6,669 nt of DNA from Dehalococcoidia bacterium (GTDB lineage: Bacteria; Chloroflexota; Dehalococcoidia; Dehalococcoidales; JAUWZL01), in NCBI GenBank assembly GCA_030615305.1, contig JAUWZL010000039.1, positions 1-6,669 on the forward strand. The letters run 5' to 3'. The position numbers and the translations under genes were made by a program. This document shows positions 1 through 5,843 of the stretch, piece by piece; position 1 is the stretch's first letter; each line of letters begins with the position of its first letter. The notes below the pieces were generated by a model. That model did no database searches. It saw only the letters and a program-made list of their open reading frames with translations, and was not told the origin of the DNA.

Positions 1-1079
1 TAGTCAATTATCGGTACCGCCTCATCCAGGAGGTGCTGCCAGTTTTCTGGGGCCTCTTTGATTACTTCATCAGGGTCTTTTCCCTGGGGCAGGATGATGA
101 CCTTTACCTCGGCGCCAATGGTGTTTTCGTAGCCAACGCCTCGTAGGGTGGCTTCTTCCCCGGCAGCATCGGCATCAAGGGCAAGAATTATATTCTTGGT
201 TAGCTTTTTTAGAGTGCTGACCTGCTTCTCGGTAACCGAGGCCCCCATTGAGGCAATTACGTTACTAAAGCTATTCTGGTGGGCAGTGATAGTATCCGTG
301 TAACCCTCAACAATCACTGCCCTGTCCTGCTGCCTGATAGCTTCACGGGCAGTGTCGATGCCATAGAGGCAGCTGCTTTTATCAAAGACCGGCGTTTCGG
401 GTGAATTAGTATATTTGGGCATAGAATCATCTAAGGCTCTGGCGCCAAAACCGGTGGTGCGGCCTCTAATATCGCGTATGGGGAACATCAGCCGGTTGCG
501 AAAGCGGTCGTGGCTGCCTCCTGATTCTGCTTCTATTACTAAACCGACGGCAACAATTTCGCTTTCGCTATAGCCTCTCTCCATCAGGTATTTCTTTAAG
601 GCATCCCAGCTGTTGGGGCTGAAACCTAGTTGAAAATCGGAAATGGACTTGGTTGATAGACCCCGCTGGGCAACGTAATTTCTAGCCCTTTCTCCAGCCG
701 GGGAATTAACAAGCAAATGATGAAAATACCCCGCTGCTGCCTCATTGGCTTGGTATAGTCTCTCATTCTTTTCTTTATCCGCCCCTGGCTTGGTACTTGT
801 TGGTATGGTAACGCCGGTTCTTTGGGCAAGGAGCCTAAGCGCCTCGCCGAAGCTGGTGCCCTCTTTTTTCATAACGAGGGCATAGGCATCACCACCGGTA
901 CCGCAGGCGCCAAAGCAGTACCAGCTCTGCTGCTCAGGGTAGATGAAGAATGAGGGGTGCTTTTCACTGTGGAACGGGCATAGCCCCTTGAAGTTGCGTC
1001 CTGCCTTGGTCAGCGTGGTGTACTGGCTGGCAACCTCTACGATGTCTGTTCTCTGCTTTACCTCATCAATAACACTCAT
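1..1079 (-). CDS. dnaG: DNA primase DnaG, N-terminal 359 codons (gene continues past the left edge)
   Basis: DnaG makes the short RNA primers that start Okazaki fragments at the replication fork, working with the replicative helicase. My own translation from the ATG at 1079 shows, in order: a CHC2 zinc domain with C34, H37, C55 and C59; the primase core with the conserved stretch DRFRNRLMFPIRD (residues 191-203) and the RNA-binding lysines K222 (PKYTNSPET) and K234; and a TOPRIM domain with E258 in VEGYTD, D302/D304 in LDADAAG, and GKDPDE (333-338). The C-terminal part of TOPRIM and the helicase-binding domain lie outside the window, and no stop is reached. The last zinc pair is spaced C-x3-C (CFGAC) rather than the usual C-x2-C. 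The ATG has no close Shine-Dalgarno; a -10-like CATAAT ends 6 bases before it, so the message may be nearly leaderless. Family assignment is secure; start choice is good but not certain. Confidence 0.96.
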   Translation of the reverse strand, partial: MSVIDEVKQRTDIVEVASQYTTLTKAGRNFKGLCPFHSEKHPSFFIYPEQQSWYCFGACGTGGDAYALVMKKEGTSFGEALRLLAQRTGVTIPTSTKPGADKEKNERLYQANEAAAGYFHHLLVNSPAGERARNYVAQRGLSTKSISDFQLGFSPNSWDALKKYLMERGYSESEIVAVGLVIEAESGGSHDRFRNRLMFPIRDIRGRTTGFGARALDDSMPKYTNSPETPVFDKSSCLYGIDTAREAIRQQDRAVIVEGYTDTITAHQNSFSNVIASMGASVTEKQVSTLKKLTKNIILALDADAAGEEATLRGVGYENTIGAEVKVIILPQGKDPDEVIKEAPENWQHLLDEAVPIID

Positions 1080-1085
1080 TCTAAT

Positions 1086-1091
1086 ATTATG
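1086..1091 (-). promoter_or_regulatory. Possible -10 element in front of dnaG
   Basis: On the minus strand CATAAT (5 of 6 to TATAAT) ends 6 bases before the dnaG ATG. The same ten bases, ATAATATTAG, form the -10 region of the ppsA promoter. No -35 box is visible at the right distance, where the G-rich palindromic repeat lies, and there is no TGn extension. Initiation here would give a message starting at or next to the ATG. Weak without transcript data; dnaG could instead be read from upstream genes. Confidence 0.3.
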
Positions 1092-1093
1092 CT

Positions 1094-1170
1094 ACCTCTC
1101 CCCCTGTATCCCCCTCTCCTTCAAAGGAGAGGGGGAAGAGGTTTTAGAGAGGGGGCAAAGCCCCCTCTCT
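1094..1170. repeat. Compound palindromic repeat (two adjacent hairpins)
   Basis: Two strong inverted repeats lie side by side between the zinc-ribbon gene and dnaG. Hairpin 1 pairs 1110-1121 (CCCCCTCTCCTT) with 1124-1135, and an outer ACCTCT/AGAGGT pair (1094-1099 with 1137-1142) encloses it. Hairpin 2 pairs 1146-1156 (AGAGAGGGGGC) with 1160-1170 around an AAA loop, 11 of 11 bases perfect. The two share the GAGAGGGGG core. Neither is followed by a run of T on either strand, so this is not a classical intrinsic terminator, although hairpin 2 starts 5 bases after the zinc-ribbon stop and could still stabilise its 3' end. The form suggests a REP- or MITE-like interspersed element; that needs other copies in the genome. 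Confidence 0.75.
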
Positions 1171-1175
1171 TACTT

Positions 1176-1499
1176 TCACTCCCCCAATTTGAGCTTCGGA
1201 GGCCAATTATAACCTTCCTCCTTAAACATTCTTTCCCAGAACTTTTCGGCTGTCATACCTTGCAAACATTTTCTACAAAATGAGTAGTCATATCCCGACA
1301 TACCCCATGCTATTCCGATTTGGGGTACCAAGATATCCGTAGAACTGCAAAAAAGACATGTCTGTTCTTCAACTTCACCCTTCGGTATATACCAATAGGG
1401 TGACTTGCAATTTGCACAACGTATTGGCTTAGCTCTCCGGCTAGCCCACCTATGTCCACATCTTAAACATTTGTGTTCGTATATTTTATAGTTGTTCAT
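1176..1499 (-). CDS. Small double zinc-ribbon protein of unknown function
   Basis: A 107-residue protein I do not recognise as a named family. It has two CxxC...CxxC knuckle pairs. With the ATG at 1499 as start these are C11/C14 with C28/C31, and C48/C51 with C75/C78. The first resembles a rubredoxin-type zinc ribbon (KCLRCGHRW...IRCANCKSPYW). No signal peptide or membrane segment is visible, so it is probably cytoplasmic; nucleic-acid or protein binding is a guess from the fold only. The frame is open to a TTG at 1535, but that TTG is the first half of a perfect TTGACA -35 box, so I use ATG 1499, which sits where transcription should begin. GC over 1201-1500 is about 40% by hand count, against roughly 50-60% in lines sampled from dgt and ppsA. 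Low GC, its own promoter and the adjoining palindromes suggest an inserted accessory gene. Confidence 0.75.
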   Translation of the reverse strand: MNNYKIYEHKCLRCGHRWASRRAKPIRCANCKSPYWYIPKGEVEEQTCLFCSSTDILVPQIGIAWGMSGYDYSFCRKCLQGMTAEKFWERMFKEEGYNWPPKLKLGE

Positions 1500-1506
1500 A
1501 CTCCAA

Positions 1507-1535
1507 AGTGTATCACTATGAGGTAATTTTGTCAA
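1507..1535 (-). promoter_or_regulatory. Sigma-70 promoter of the zinc-ribbon gene
   Basis: Read on the minus strand: TTGACA at 1535-1530 (6 of 6), a 17-base spacer, and TACACT at 1512-1507 (4 of 6) preceded by TG one base upstream, giving an extended -10. The expected transcription start is about 1500, one base before the ATG at 1499. This predicts a leaderless or nearly leaderless message. Just before the ATG there is a GGAG, but only one base separates it from the start codon, too close to act as a normal Shine-Dalgarno. Confidence 0.7.
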
Positions 1536-1567
1536 TACCCTTTAAGGTGATTTCGCATAATAATTTG

Positions 1568-2629
1568 TTATTTAGCCTTGTCTTGAATTAAAAAAAGTTC
1601 TTCAGCCAGGTTCAGGGCATACTGGTCGGTCATGCCGGCGATATAGTCAACCACCCTTCGTTCCAGCTCATCACCATAAAGCTGGTATTCTGGCGGCAGC
1701 CTGTCTTCGTGTTCAATAAAGTATTTATAGAGTTTGCGCACTACATTCCGTGCCCTTTCGGCGTCAGCCTGGACCGATATTACATTATATACCTTATCAA
1801 AGAGAAAACGGCGAAGGCTATTGGTTGCCCGGGCAACTCCACGGCCCATCCCTATAGCCGGCCTGGCAGCAGAACTATTGTAACCGGTTACTACCCAGGA
1901 GTTTTCAATAATGTCGCAGACCATGGTATTTACCCGTTCTCTGTGTGACTGCCCTAGAACTTTGGTAGTTGACTTTGGTAAATCGTCCTCAGTAATGATG
2001 CTCGCTCTTATGGCATCCCCGATATCATGGTTGATGTAAGCGATGGCATCAGAAATCTTGCATACTTGCCCCTCAAAGGTATTCACCATGCCCCAATTAT
2101 GGCCTAAGATATCTTCCTCCTCTGACTTGGAGTGGTTTAAGATGCCGTCTCTTACCTCCCAGGTGAGGTTTAGTCCCCGGCCATCGTTCTCCAGAAGGTC
2201 AACAACCCGAAGGCTTTGTTCATAGTGTCTGAATCCCTGATGATATAGTTCATTGAGAACATCTTCACCTATGTGACCAAAGGGGGTATGACCCAGGTCA
2301 TGGCCCAGGCTTATGGCCTCAGTCAAATCTTCATTGAGATTAAGAGCTCGGGCTATGGTGCGTGCCAGCTGAGAAACCTCCAGGGTATGGGTCAGCCTGG
2401 TTACATAGTGGTCGCCTAAGGGGGCTATGAAAACCTGCGTCTTGTGCTTTAAGCGGCGGAAAGCCTTGCTGTGGATAATGCGGTCCCGGTCTCGCTGAAA
2501 GGCGGTGCGTATCGGGTCTGGTTCTTCGTAGCTGAGCCTACCCTGGGATAAGCTGCTCTTAACTGCGTGGGGGGAAAGCCCCGCCTCCTTTTCTTCAGCT
2601 ATCTGGCGGATGTTAAGCCGAATAATCAT
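1568..2629 (-). CDS. dgt: dGTPase-like HD-domain dNTP triphosphohydrolase
   Basis: A 353-residue member of the Dgt family, which cleaves dNTPs to the deoxynucleoside and triphosphate and so limits dNTP pools in the cytoplasm. The HD metal site is intact: H81 (RLTHTLEVSQ), H110-D111 (GHDLGHTPFGH, with H114 and H119) and D194 (KISDAIAYINHD). The family stretches RDRDRIIHSKAFRRLKHKTQV near the N-terminus and RDGILNHSK (about 160-168) are also present. The length fits the shorter bacterial Dgt-like class rather than the roughly 500-residue E. coli enzyme, so substrate preference (dGTP or several dNTPs) cannot be told. The ATG at 2629 shares its A with the ppsA stop (TGATG), the sign of translational coupling; an in-frame TTG one codon earlier is less likely. 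There is no strong separate Shine-Dalgarno. No clear terminator lies in the short gap after the stop. Confidence 0.93.
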   Translation of the reverse strand: MIIRLNIRQIAEEKEAGLSPHAVKSSLSQGRLSYEEPDPIRTAFQRDRDRIIHSKAFRRLKHKTQVFIAPLGDHYVTRLTHTLEVSQLARTIARALNLNEDLTEAISLGHDLGHTPFGHIGEDVLNELYHQGFRHYEQSLRVVDLLENDGRGLNLTWEVRDGILNHSKSEEEDILGHNWGMVNTFEGQVCKISDAIAYINHDIGDAIRASIITEDDLPKSTTKVLGQSHRERVNTMVCDIIENSWVVTGYNSSAARPAIGMGRGVARATNSLRRFLFDKVYNVISVQADAERARNVVRKLYKYFIEHEDRLPPEYQLYGDELERRVVDYIAGMTDQYALNLAEELFLIQDKAK

Positions 2630-4884
2630 CAAGTCTTCAGCTTGGCCTCTGCCTTGGCCACTATTGCTCGCGTAGCGCCTATCACATCAGGATTTACCGA
2701 GATCGAGGTGATTCCCCAGGCGACCAGTTTTTGGGTAAGCTCAGGGTAGTCTGAGGGCGCCTGCCCGCAAATAGAGGAGGTAACGCCCATTCTCTTGGAT
2801 ACTTTAATAGCTCTTTCTAAAGCTATCAGTACAGCTTCATTTCGCTCATCAAAGGTTTTGGCTAGTTTGGCGCTGTCGCGGTCAATGCCCAGAATAAGCT
2901 GGGTAAGGTCGTTACTGCCGATAGATATGCCATCAATACCAGCCTCAAGGAATTTCTCCATCAGGAAGATATTGGAGGGCACTTCAACCATCATCCACAG
3001 CTTGAAATCCTGGGAGCGCTTTAGCCCTTCTTGCTCCATAATTTTTTTGGTCTGTTTAAGCTCATCAACCGTACGCACAAAGGGAATCATGACCCACAGG
3101 TTGGTATAGTCCTTTCTTACCCTCTTTACGGCTTCTATTTCCAGCTTGAATATATCAACGTCAGTGATATAGCGGGAGGCGCCTCTATAACCGAGCATGG
3201 GGTTTTCCTCAACCTCCTCAAATTCCTGACCGCCGACAAGTTCCCGGTACTCATTAGTCTTGAAATCGGTGGTTCTGTAGACCACCGGGCGCGGATGAAA
3301 GGCCTTGGCAAAGGTATATAGGCCCTGATAGAGTTTATCAATAAACTCGTTACCCCGTTTCTGTTTTAGCATGTAGCTGGGGTGCTCGCCAATCTGGGCA
3401 ACCATGAATTCGGCTCGGAGCAGGCCAACACCGTCCACGTTACGAGCGGCTACCAAGTCAGCCAGTTCGGGTTGAGCCAGGTTTACATAAACTTTGGTCC
3501 TGGTCTGAATTGCTTCCCTGAGGATATTGGTAACGAAGGTGGTTGTTATTCTCCGGGCTACCTTACCGTTATAGACCTTACCATGTGAGCCATCTACGGT
3601 AATTATTTGTCCATCAGCCAGGGTTGTTGTTGCCTGCTCGGTGCCGACTATGCAGGGAATACCCAGCTCTCTGCTGACAATGGCGGCATGGGCGGTTCTG
3701 CCGCCACGGTCGGTGACAATGGCTACCGCCCTTTTCATTGCCGGCACGAAATCAGGTGTAGTCATCTCGGCAACCAGGATGTCCCCATTGTGCACCCGGT
3801 CTATTTGTGAGGCTTTATATATTATCTTGACCGGTCCTGAAGCTAGGCCCGGGCTTGCCGCAGCCCCACTAAGGAGCACCGGGGCTTCAATTTCGGGTTC
3901 AGCCTCGGCTATCTCTTTAACAGTGGTTACCGGGCGGGTTTGGACTATGTAGATTTCGTTATTTTCCTTTGCCCATTCAATGTCCTGAGGAAACCGGTAG
4001 TGGTCTTCAATCTGTTTTCCCAGCTTGGCAAGTCGGATAATATCGTCATCGGTTAACTTCTGCTTTCCCTGAACTGAAGCTGGCAAGGACTGCCAGGCAT
4101 TTATGTTCTTCTCGGTGGCAATAGGATTTCCTGTCAGCTGCCACTCTTGCCGGCTTACCCTTTTTGAGATAATTGACATTCCTTCTTTGTCTATAATATA
4201 AAGGTCTGGGGTTACCTCCCCTGAGACAAGGCCCTCACCCAGACCGTATATCGCCTCTATAATAATCTTTTTGGTGTCACTGGTCACTGGTTCTACAGTA
4301 AATATGACACCGGACGTTTGGGAGGCTACCATTCTTTGTACTGGAACAGCGATGCCGACCTTTAAGTGGTCAAAACCCTGCTGGGCTCTGTAGTAAATGG
4401 CCCGCGGTTCAAAGAGGGATGCCCAGCATTTTTGGACGGCGGCTACCACATTATCCCCTCCCTGCACATTGAGGAAGGTGCTTTGCTGGCCAGCAAAGGA
4501 AGCTTCAGGCAGGTCCTCAGCAGTTGCTGAGGAGCGTACCGCCACCAGCCCCCGGCCCAGCTTAACATAGGCTTGCCCGATCTCCTTGGCTAAGTCTGGG
4601 GGCATGGCCGAGCCCAGGATTACTTGCTTTATCTTGGCTGAAATTTGCTGCAGTTGCTTACTATTGCCTGGGTCTAAAGGTTTCAGCAGGGCGCCAATTT
4701 TATCAGTGATTTTTGACCTTTGCAAAAAATCATAGTAGGCGCCAGCGGTTACAATAAAGCCCGGTGGCACCGGTATCTGAGCACTGGTCATCTCACCCAG
4801 GTTTGCCCCTTTGCCACCAACGACGGGGATATCATCTTTAGTGACCTCGTCAAACCAGACAATGGCCTTGCGACCCTTATGCAT
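2629..4884 (-). CDS. ppsA: Phosphoenolpyruvate synthase (pyruvate, water dikinase)
   Basis: A 751-residue cytoplasmic enzyme converting pyruvate, ATP and water to PEP, AMP and phosphate. Domains in order: ATP-binding PPDK_N domain (about 8-325) with GGKGANLGEM near K25, AVRSSATAEDLPEASFAGQQ around R117, and QTRPVT at 315-320; phosphohistidine swivel domain (about 335-440) with the TDRGGRTAHAAIVSRE motif, H399 being the phosphorylated residue; PEP/pyruvate-binding barrel (about 465-740) with LLRAEF (R490), FKTNEYREL after R537, GYRGASR (R567), VEVPSN (E634), GSNDLTQ (D659) and the catalytic C706 in SSICGQAPSDYPE. The FKTNEY type motif and overall length favour PEP synthase over phosphate-dependent PPDK. 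All key residues are present. The ATG at 4884 has AAGGA 11 bases upstream, a slightly long spacing. An extended -10 promoter lies just upstream. The stop overlaps the dgt start. A gluconeogenic role fits autotrophic or acetate-based carbon metabolism, but the direction is inference. Confidence 0.96.
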   Translation of the reverse strand: MHKGRKAIVWFDEVTKDDIPVVGGKGANLGEMTSAQIPVPPGFIVTAGAYYDFLQRSKITDKIGALLKPLDPGNSKQLQQISAKIKQVILGSAMPPDLAKEIGQAYVKLGRGLVAVRSSATAEDLPEASFAGQQSTFLNVQGGDNVVAAVQKCWASLFEPRAIYYRAQQGFDHLKVGIAVPVQRMVASQTSGVIFTVEPVTSDTKKIIIEAIYGLGEGLVSGEVTPDLYIIDKEGMSIISKRVSRQEWQLTGNPIATEKNINAWQSLPASVQGKQKLTDDDIIRLAKLGKQIEDHYRFPQDIEWAKENNEIYIVQTRPVTTVKEIAEAEPEIEAPVLLSGAAASPGLASGPVKIIYKASQIDRVHNGDILVAEMTTPDFVPAMKRAVAIVTDRGGRTAHAAIVSRELGIPCIVGTEQATTTLADGQIITVDGSHGKVYNGKVARRITTTFVTNILREAIQTRTKVYVNLAQPELADLVAARNVDGVGLLRAEFMVAQIGEHPSYMLKQKRGNEFIDKLYQGLYTFAKAFHPRPVVYRTTDFKTNEYRELVGGQEFEEVEENPMLGYRGASRYITDVDIFKLEIEAVKRVRKDYTNLWVMIPFVRTVDELKQTKKIMEQEGLKRSQDFKLWMMVEVPSNIFLMEKFLEAGIDGISIGSNDLTQLILGIDRDSAKLAKTFDERNEAVLIALERAIKVSKRMGVTSSICGQAPSDYPELTQKLVAWGITSISVNPDVIGATRAIVAKAEAKLKT

Positions 4885-4919
4885 GATAATAGGTTTCCTT
4901 CTTAGGCGGCTTTGGTCTA

Positions 4920-4936
4920 ATATTATACCATAATAT
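4920..4936. repeat. Perfect inverted repeat over the ppsA -10 element (possible operator)
   Basis: ATATTAT (4920-4926) and ATAATAT (4930-4936) form a perfect 7-base inverted repeat with a 3-base spacer. It covers the ppsA -10 hexamer, where a bound protein could block polymerase. It is AT-only apart from the centre, so chance is a real possibility. Confidence 0.3.
4922..4930 (-). promoter_or_regulatory. Extended -10 promoter of ppsA (-dgt)
   Basis: On the minus strand TGGTATAAT gives a perfect TATAAT (4927-4922) with the TGn extension. A good -35 at 17 bases is lacking; TTTACA is present but 20 bases away. Extended -10 promoters can work without a -35. Transcription would begin near 4915, leaving a leader of about 30 bases before the ATG at 4884. 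Confidence 0.7.
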
Positions 4937-4973
4937 CAACCGGGTGCTGTAAAGAAATTACCTGTCTCTTTAG

Positions 4974-5002
4974 TTGACAGTTTCGCTGATGAGGAGTAGA
5001 AT
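4974..5002 (+). promoter_or_regulatory. Sigma-70 promoter of the DUF151 gene
   Basis: TTGACA (4974-4979, 6 of 6), a 17-base spacer and TAGAAT (4997-5002, 5 of 6) make a near-consensus promoter with an expected start near 5009. A short CTGTC/GACAG inverted repeat (4962-4966 and 4976-4980) overlaps the -35 and could be an operator, but it is only 5 bases. Confidence 0.8.
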
Positions 5003-5022
5003 GGATACGCTGGTTGAGAAGC

Positions 5023-5030
5023 AGGAGGGG
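5023..5030 (+). promoter_or_regulatory. Shine-Dalgarno that fixes the DUF151 gene start
   Basis: AGGAGGGG stands 6 bases before the ATG at 5037 and downstream of the predicted transcription start. It decides this start over the in-frame TTG at 4974 and the earlier ATGs at 4989 and 5001, which fall inside or across the promoter. Confidence 0.85.
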
Positions 5031-5036
5031 ATTACC

Positions 5037-5615
5037 ATGCTGGAGATGACCATTGAAAGTATTCGGGTCGGTCTGATGAATCCGCAACTTACGCGGCTTA
5101 ATTCTCAGTATGTGGTCATGTTGAAGGAGAAGACGGCAGAACGCTATCTGCCTATATTTATTGGTCCTGCTGAAGCCAATGCTATAGCCATAAAACTGCG
5201 GGGGGAAACCCTGCCCAGGCCGTTAACTCACGACCTGTTACACTCCATGATTGATGCCTTAGGGGCTTCTGTTGACTCTATTATCGTCAGTGACCTTAAG
5301 AATGATACCTTCTATGCCAAGATTATTCTTAATGTAGGCGATGGACAGATGGAGGTTGACGCCCGCCCCAGTGATGCACTGGCGCTGGCGGTGCGAGTGG
5401 AGGTGCCTATTTATGCCGAGGAGTCGGTTCTGGAGAAGGCGGGCATATCACTGGACAGAGTGGAAGAATCCGGCGAATTGGCTGTTGATGAAAAGGACTT
5501 GGAGTCTAGGTATAAAGGCAGGAAGATTAGTGACGAAGAGTTGAGAAAATTGTCAGCCTTCAGTGACTTCATTGATAGCCTTGACCTAGAGGACTTTGGT
5601 AAACATAAGTCTTAA
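5037..5615 (+). CDS. Bifunctional nuclease family protein (DUF151/BFN domain)
   Basis: A 192-residue protein whose first 140 residues match the DUF151 (bifunctional nuclease) family: YLPIFIGPAEANAIAIKLRG (37-56), RPLTHDLLHSMIDALGA (61-77), DLKNDTFYAKIIL (86-98) and the hallmark DARPSDALALAVRVEVPIY (108-126). Plant relatives have been reported to cut both RNA and DNA; the role of bacterial members is poorly known, so nuclease activity here is inferred by family only. The tail (about 141-192) is charged and acidic, with no recognised domain such as the UVR motif fused to some relatives. No signal peptide or membrane segment is visible. The start is set by a strong Shine-Dalgarno; the longer frame, 21 codons more, begins inside the promoter. 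It is a single-gene unit closed by a terminator 25 bases downstream, and it diverges from ppsA. Confidence 0.9.
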   Translation: MLEMTIESIRVGLMNPQLTRLNSQYVVMLKEKTAERYLPIFIGPAEANAIAIKLRGETLPRPLTHDLLHSMIDALGASVDSIIVSDLKNDTFYAKIILNVGDGQMEVDARPSDALALAVRVEVPIYAEESVLEKAGISLDRVEESGELAVDEKDLESRYKGRKISDEELRKLSAFSDFIDSLDLEDFGKHKS

Positions 5616-5640
5616 GCCGGGCTTAACAACTGGAGATAAA

Positions 5641-5685
5641 TCAAAAGCCTTGGGACTGTTAACTCCTAGTTCCGGGGCTTTTTGA
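5641..5685 (+). terminator. Intrinsic terminator after the DUF151 gene
   Basis: A long hairpin: TCAAAAGCC (5641-5649) pairs with GGCTTTTTGA (5676-5685) with one extra T, and inside it GGGACT (5652-5657) pairs with AGTTCC (5668-5673) with one G-U. The 3' arm ends in five T. It lies 25 bases after the stop at 5615 and separates this gene from the ATP synthase operon. The A-run on the 5' arm gives some terminator character on the other strand as well. The rest of the 5616-5843 gap holds the atp promoter and nothing else I can name. Confidence 0.75.
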
Positions 5686-5788
5686 TGACCTGAGAGCGGT
5701 TATCAAGTTCCGAACAAGGTATTTGGTAAACCTCTGGGTCATAGACCTGTGTCAGCTTTAAATTGAGGATTTGATGGCGTAGGGTAGC

Positions 5789-5818
5789 TTGACTTGGAAG
5801 GGCTAGTTTTGGTATGCT
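5789..5818 (+). promoter_or_regulatory. Probable promoter of the ATP synthase operon
   Basis: TTGACT (5789-5794, 5 of 6), an 18-base spacer and TATGCT (5813-5818, 4 of 6) preceded by TGG, an extended -10. The expected start is about 5825, between this element and the Shine-Dalgarno of atpZ at 5834. The -10 is not strong, so the call depends on the agreement of the three parts and the position. Confidence 0.55.
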
Positions 5819-5833
5819 GGCGGGCGGTGGTGT

Positions 5834-5838
5834 GGAGG
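5834..5838 (+). promoter_or_regulatory. Shine-Dalgarno that fixes the atpZ start
   Basis: GGAGG lies 5 bases before the ATG at 5844. The other in-frame ATG at 5814 has no comparable site and falls within the predicted -10 element, so 5844 is preferred. Confidence 0.75.
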
Positions 5839-5843
5839 CTGGT

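Noticed and set aside
626..829. Minus-strand 67-codon frame inside dnaG
   Set aside because: Lies out of frame within the conserved dnaG coding sequence; a shadow frame.
1094..1170. CRISPR repeats or a strong intrinsic terminator
   Set aside because: Only two dissimilar hairpins with no spacer structure, so not CRISPR. There is no T-run after either hairpin on either strand, so not a classical terminator.
943..1283. Two plus-strand frames (943-1212 and 1089-1283) rich in Pro, Gly, Glu and Leu
   Set aside because: They run antisense through the dnaG start and the zinc-ribbon gene and read through the palindromic repeat, which supplies their odd composition. No Shine-Dalgarno or known motif.
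1709..2749. Plus-strand frames opposite dgt and the dgt-ppsA junction
   Set aside because: Antisense to intact conserved genes, with no motif or initiation signal.
2795..4905. Frames on both strands overlapping ppsA, up to 104 codons
   Set aside because: ppsA is intact over its full length with all catalytic residues; these are shadows in other frames.
5341..5544. Second plus-strand frame inside the DUF151 gene, Trp- and Arg-rich
   Set aside because: Out-of-frame reading of the conserved DARPSD region.
5686..5788. Possible small RNA or riboswitch ahead of the atp operon
   Set aside because: Only a tiny GGTC/GACC dyad (5737-5747) and no recognisable aptamer core; nothing to support an RNA gene.
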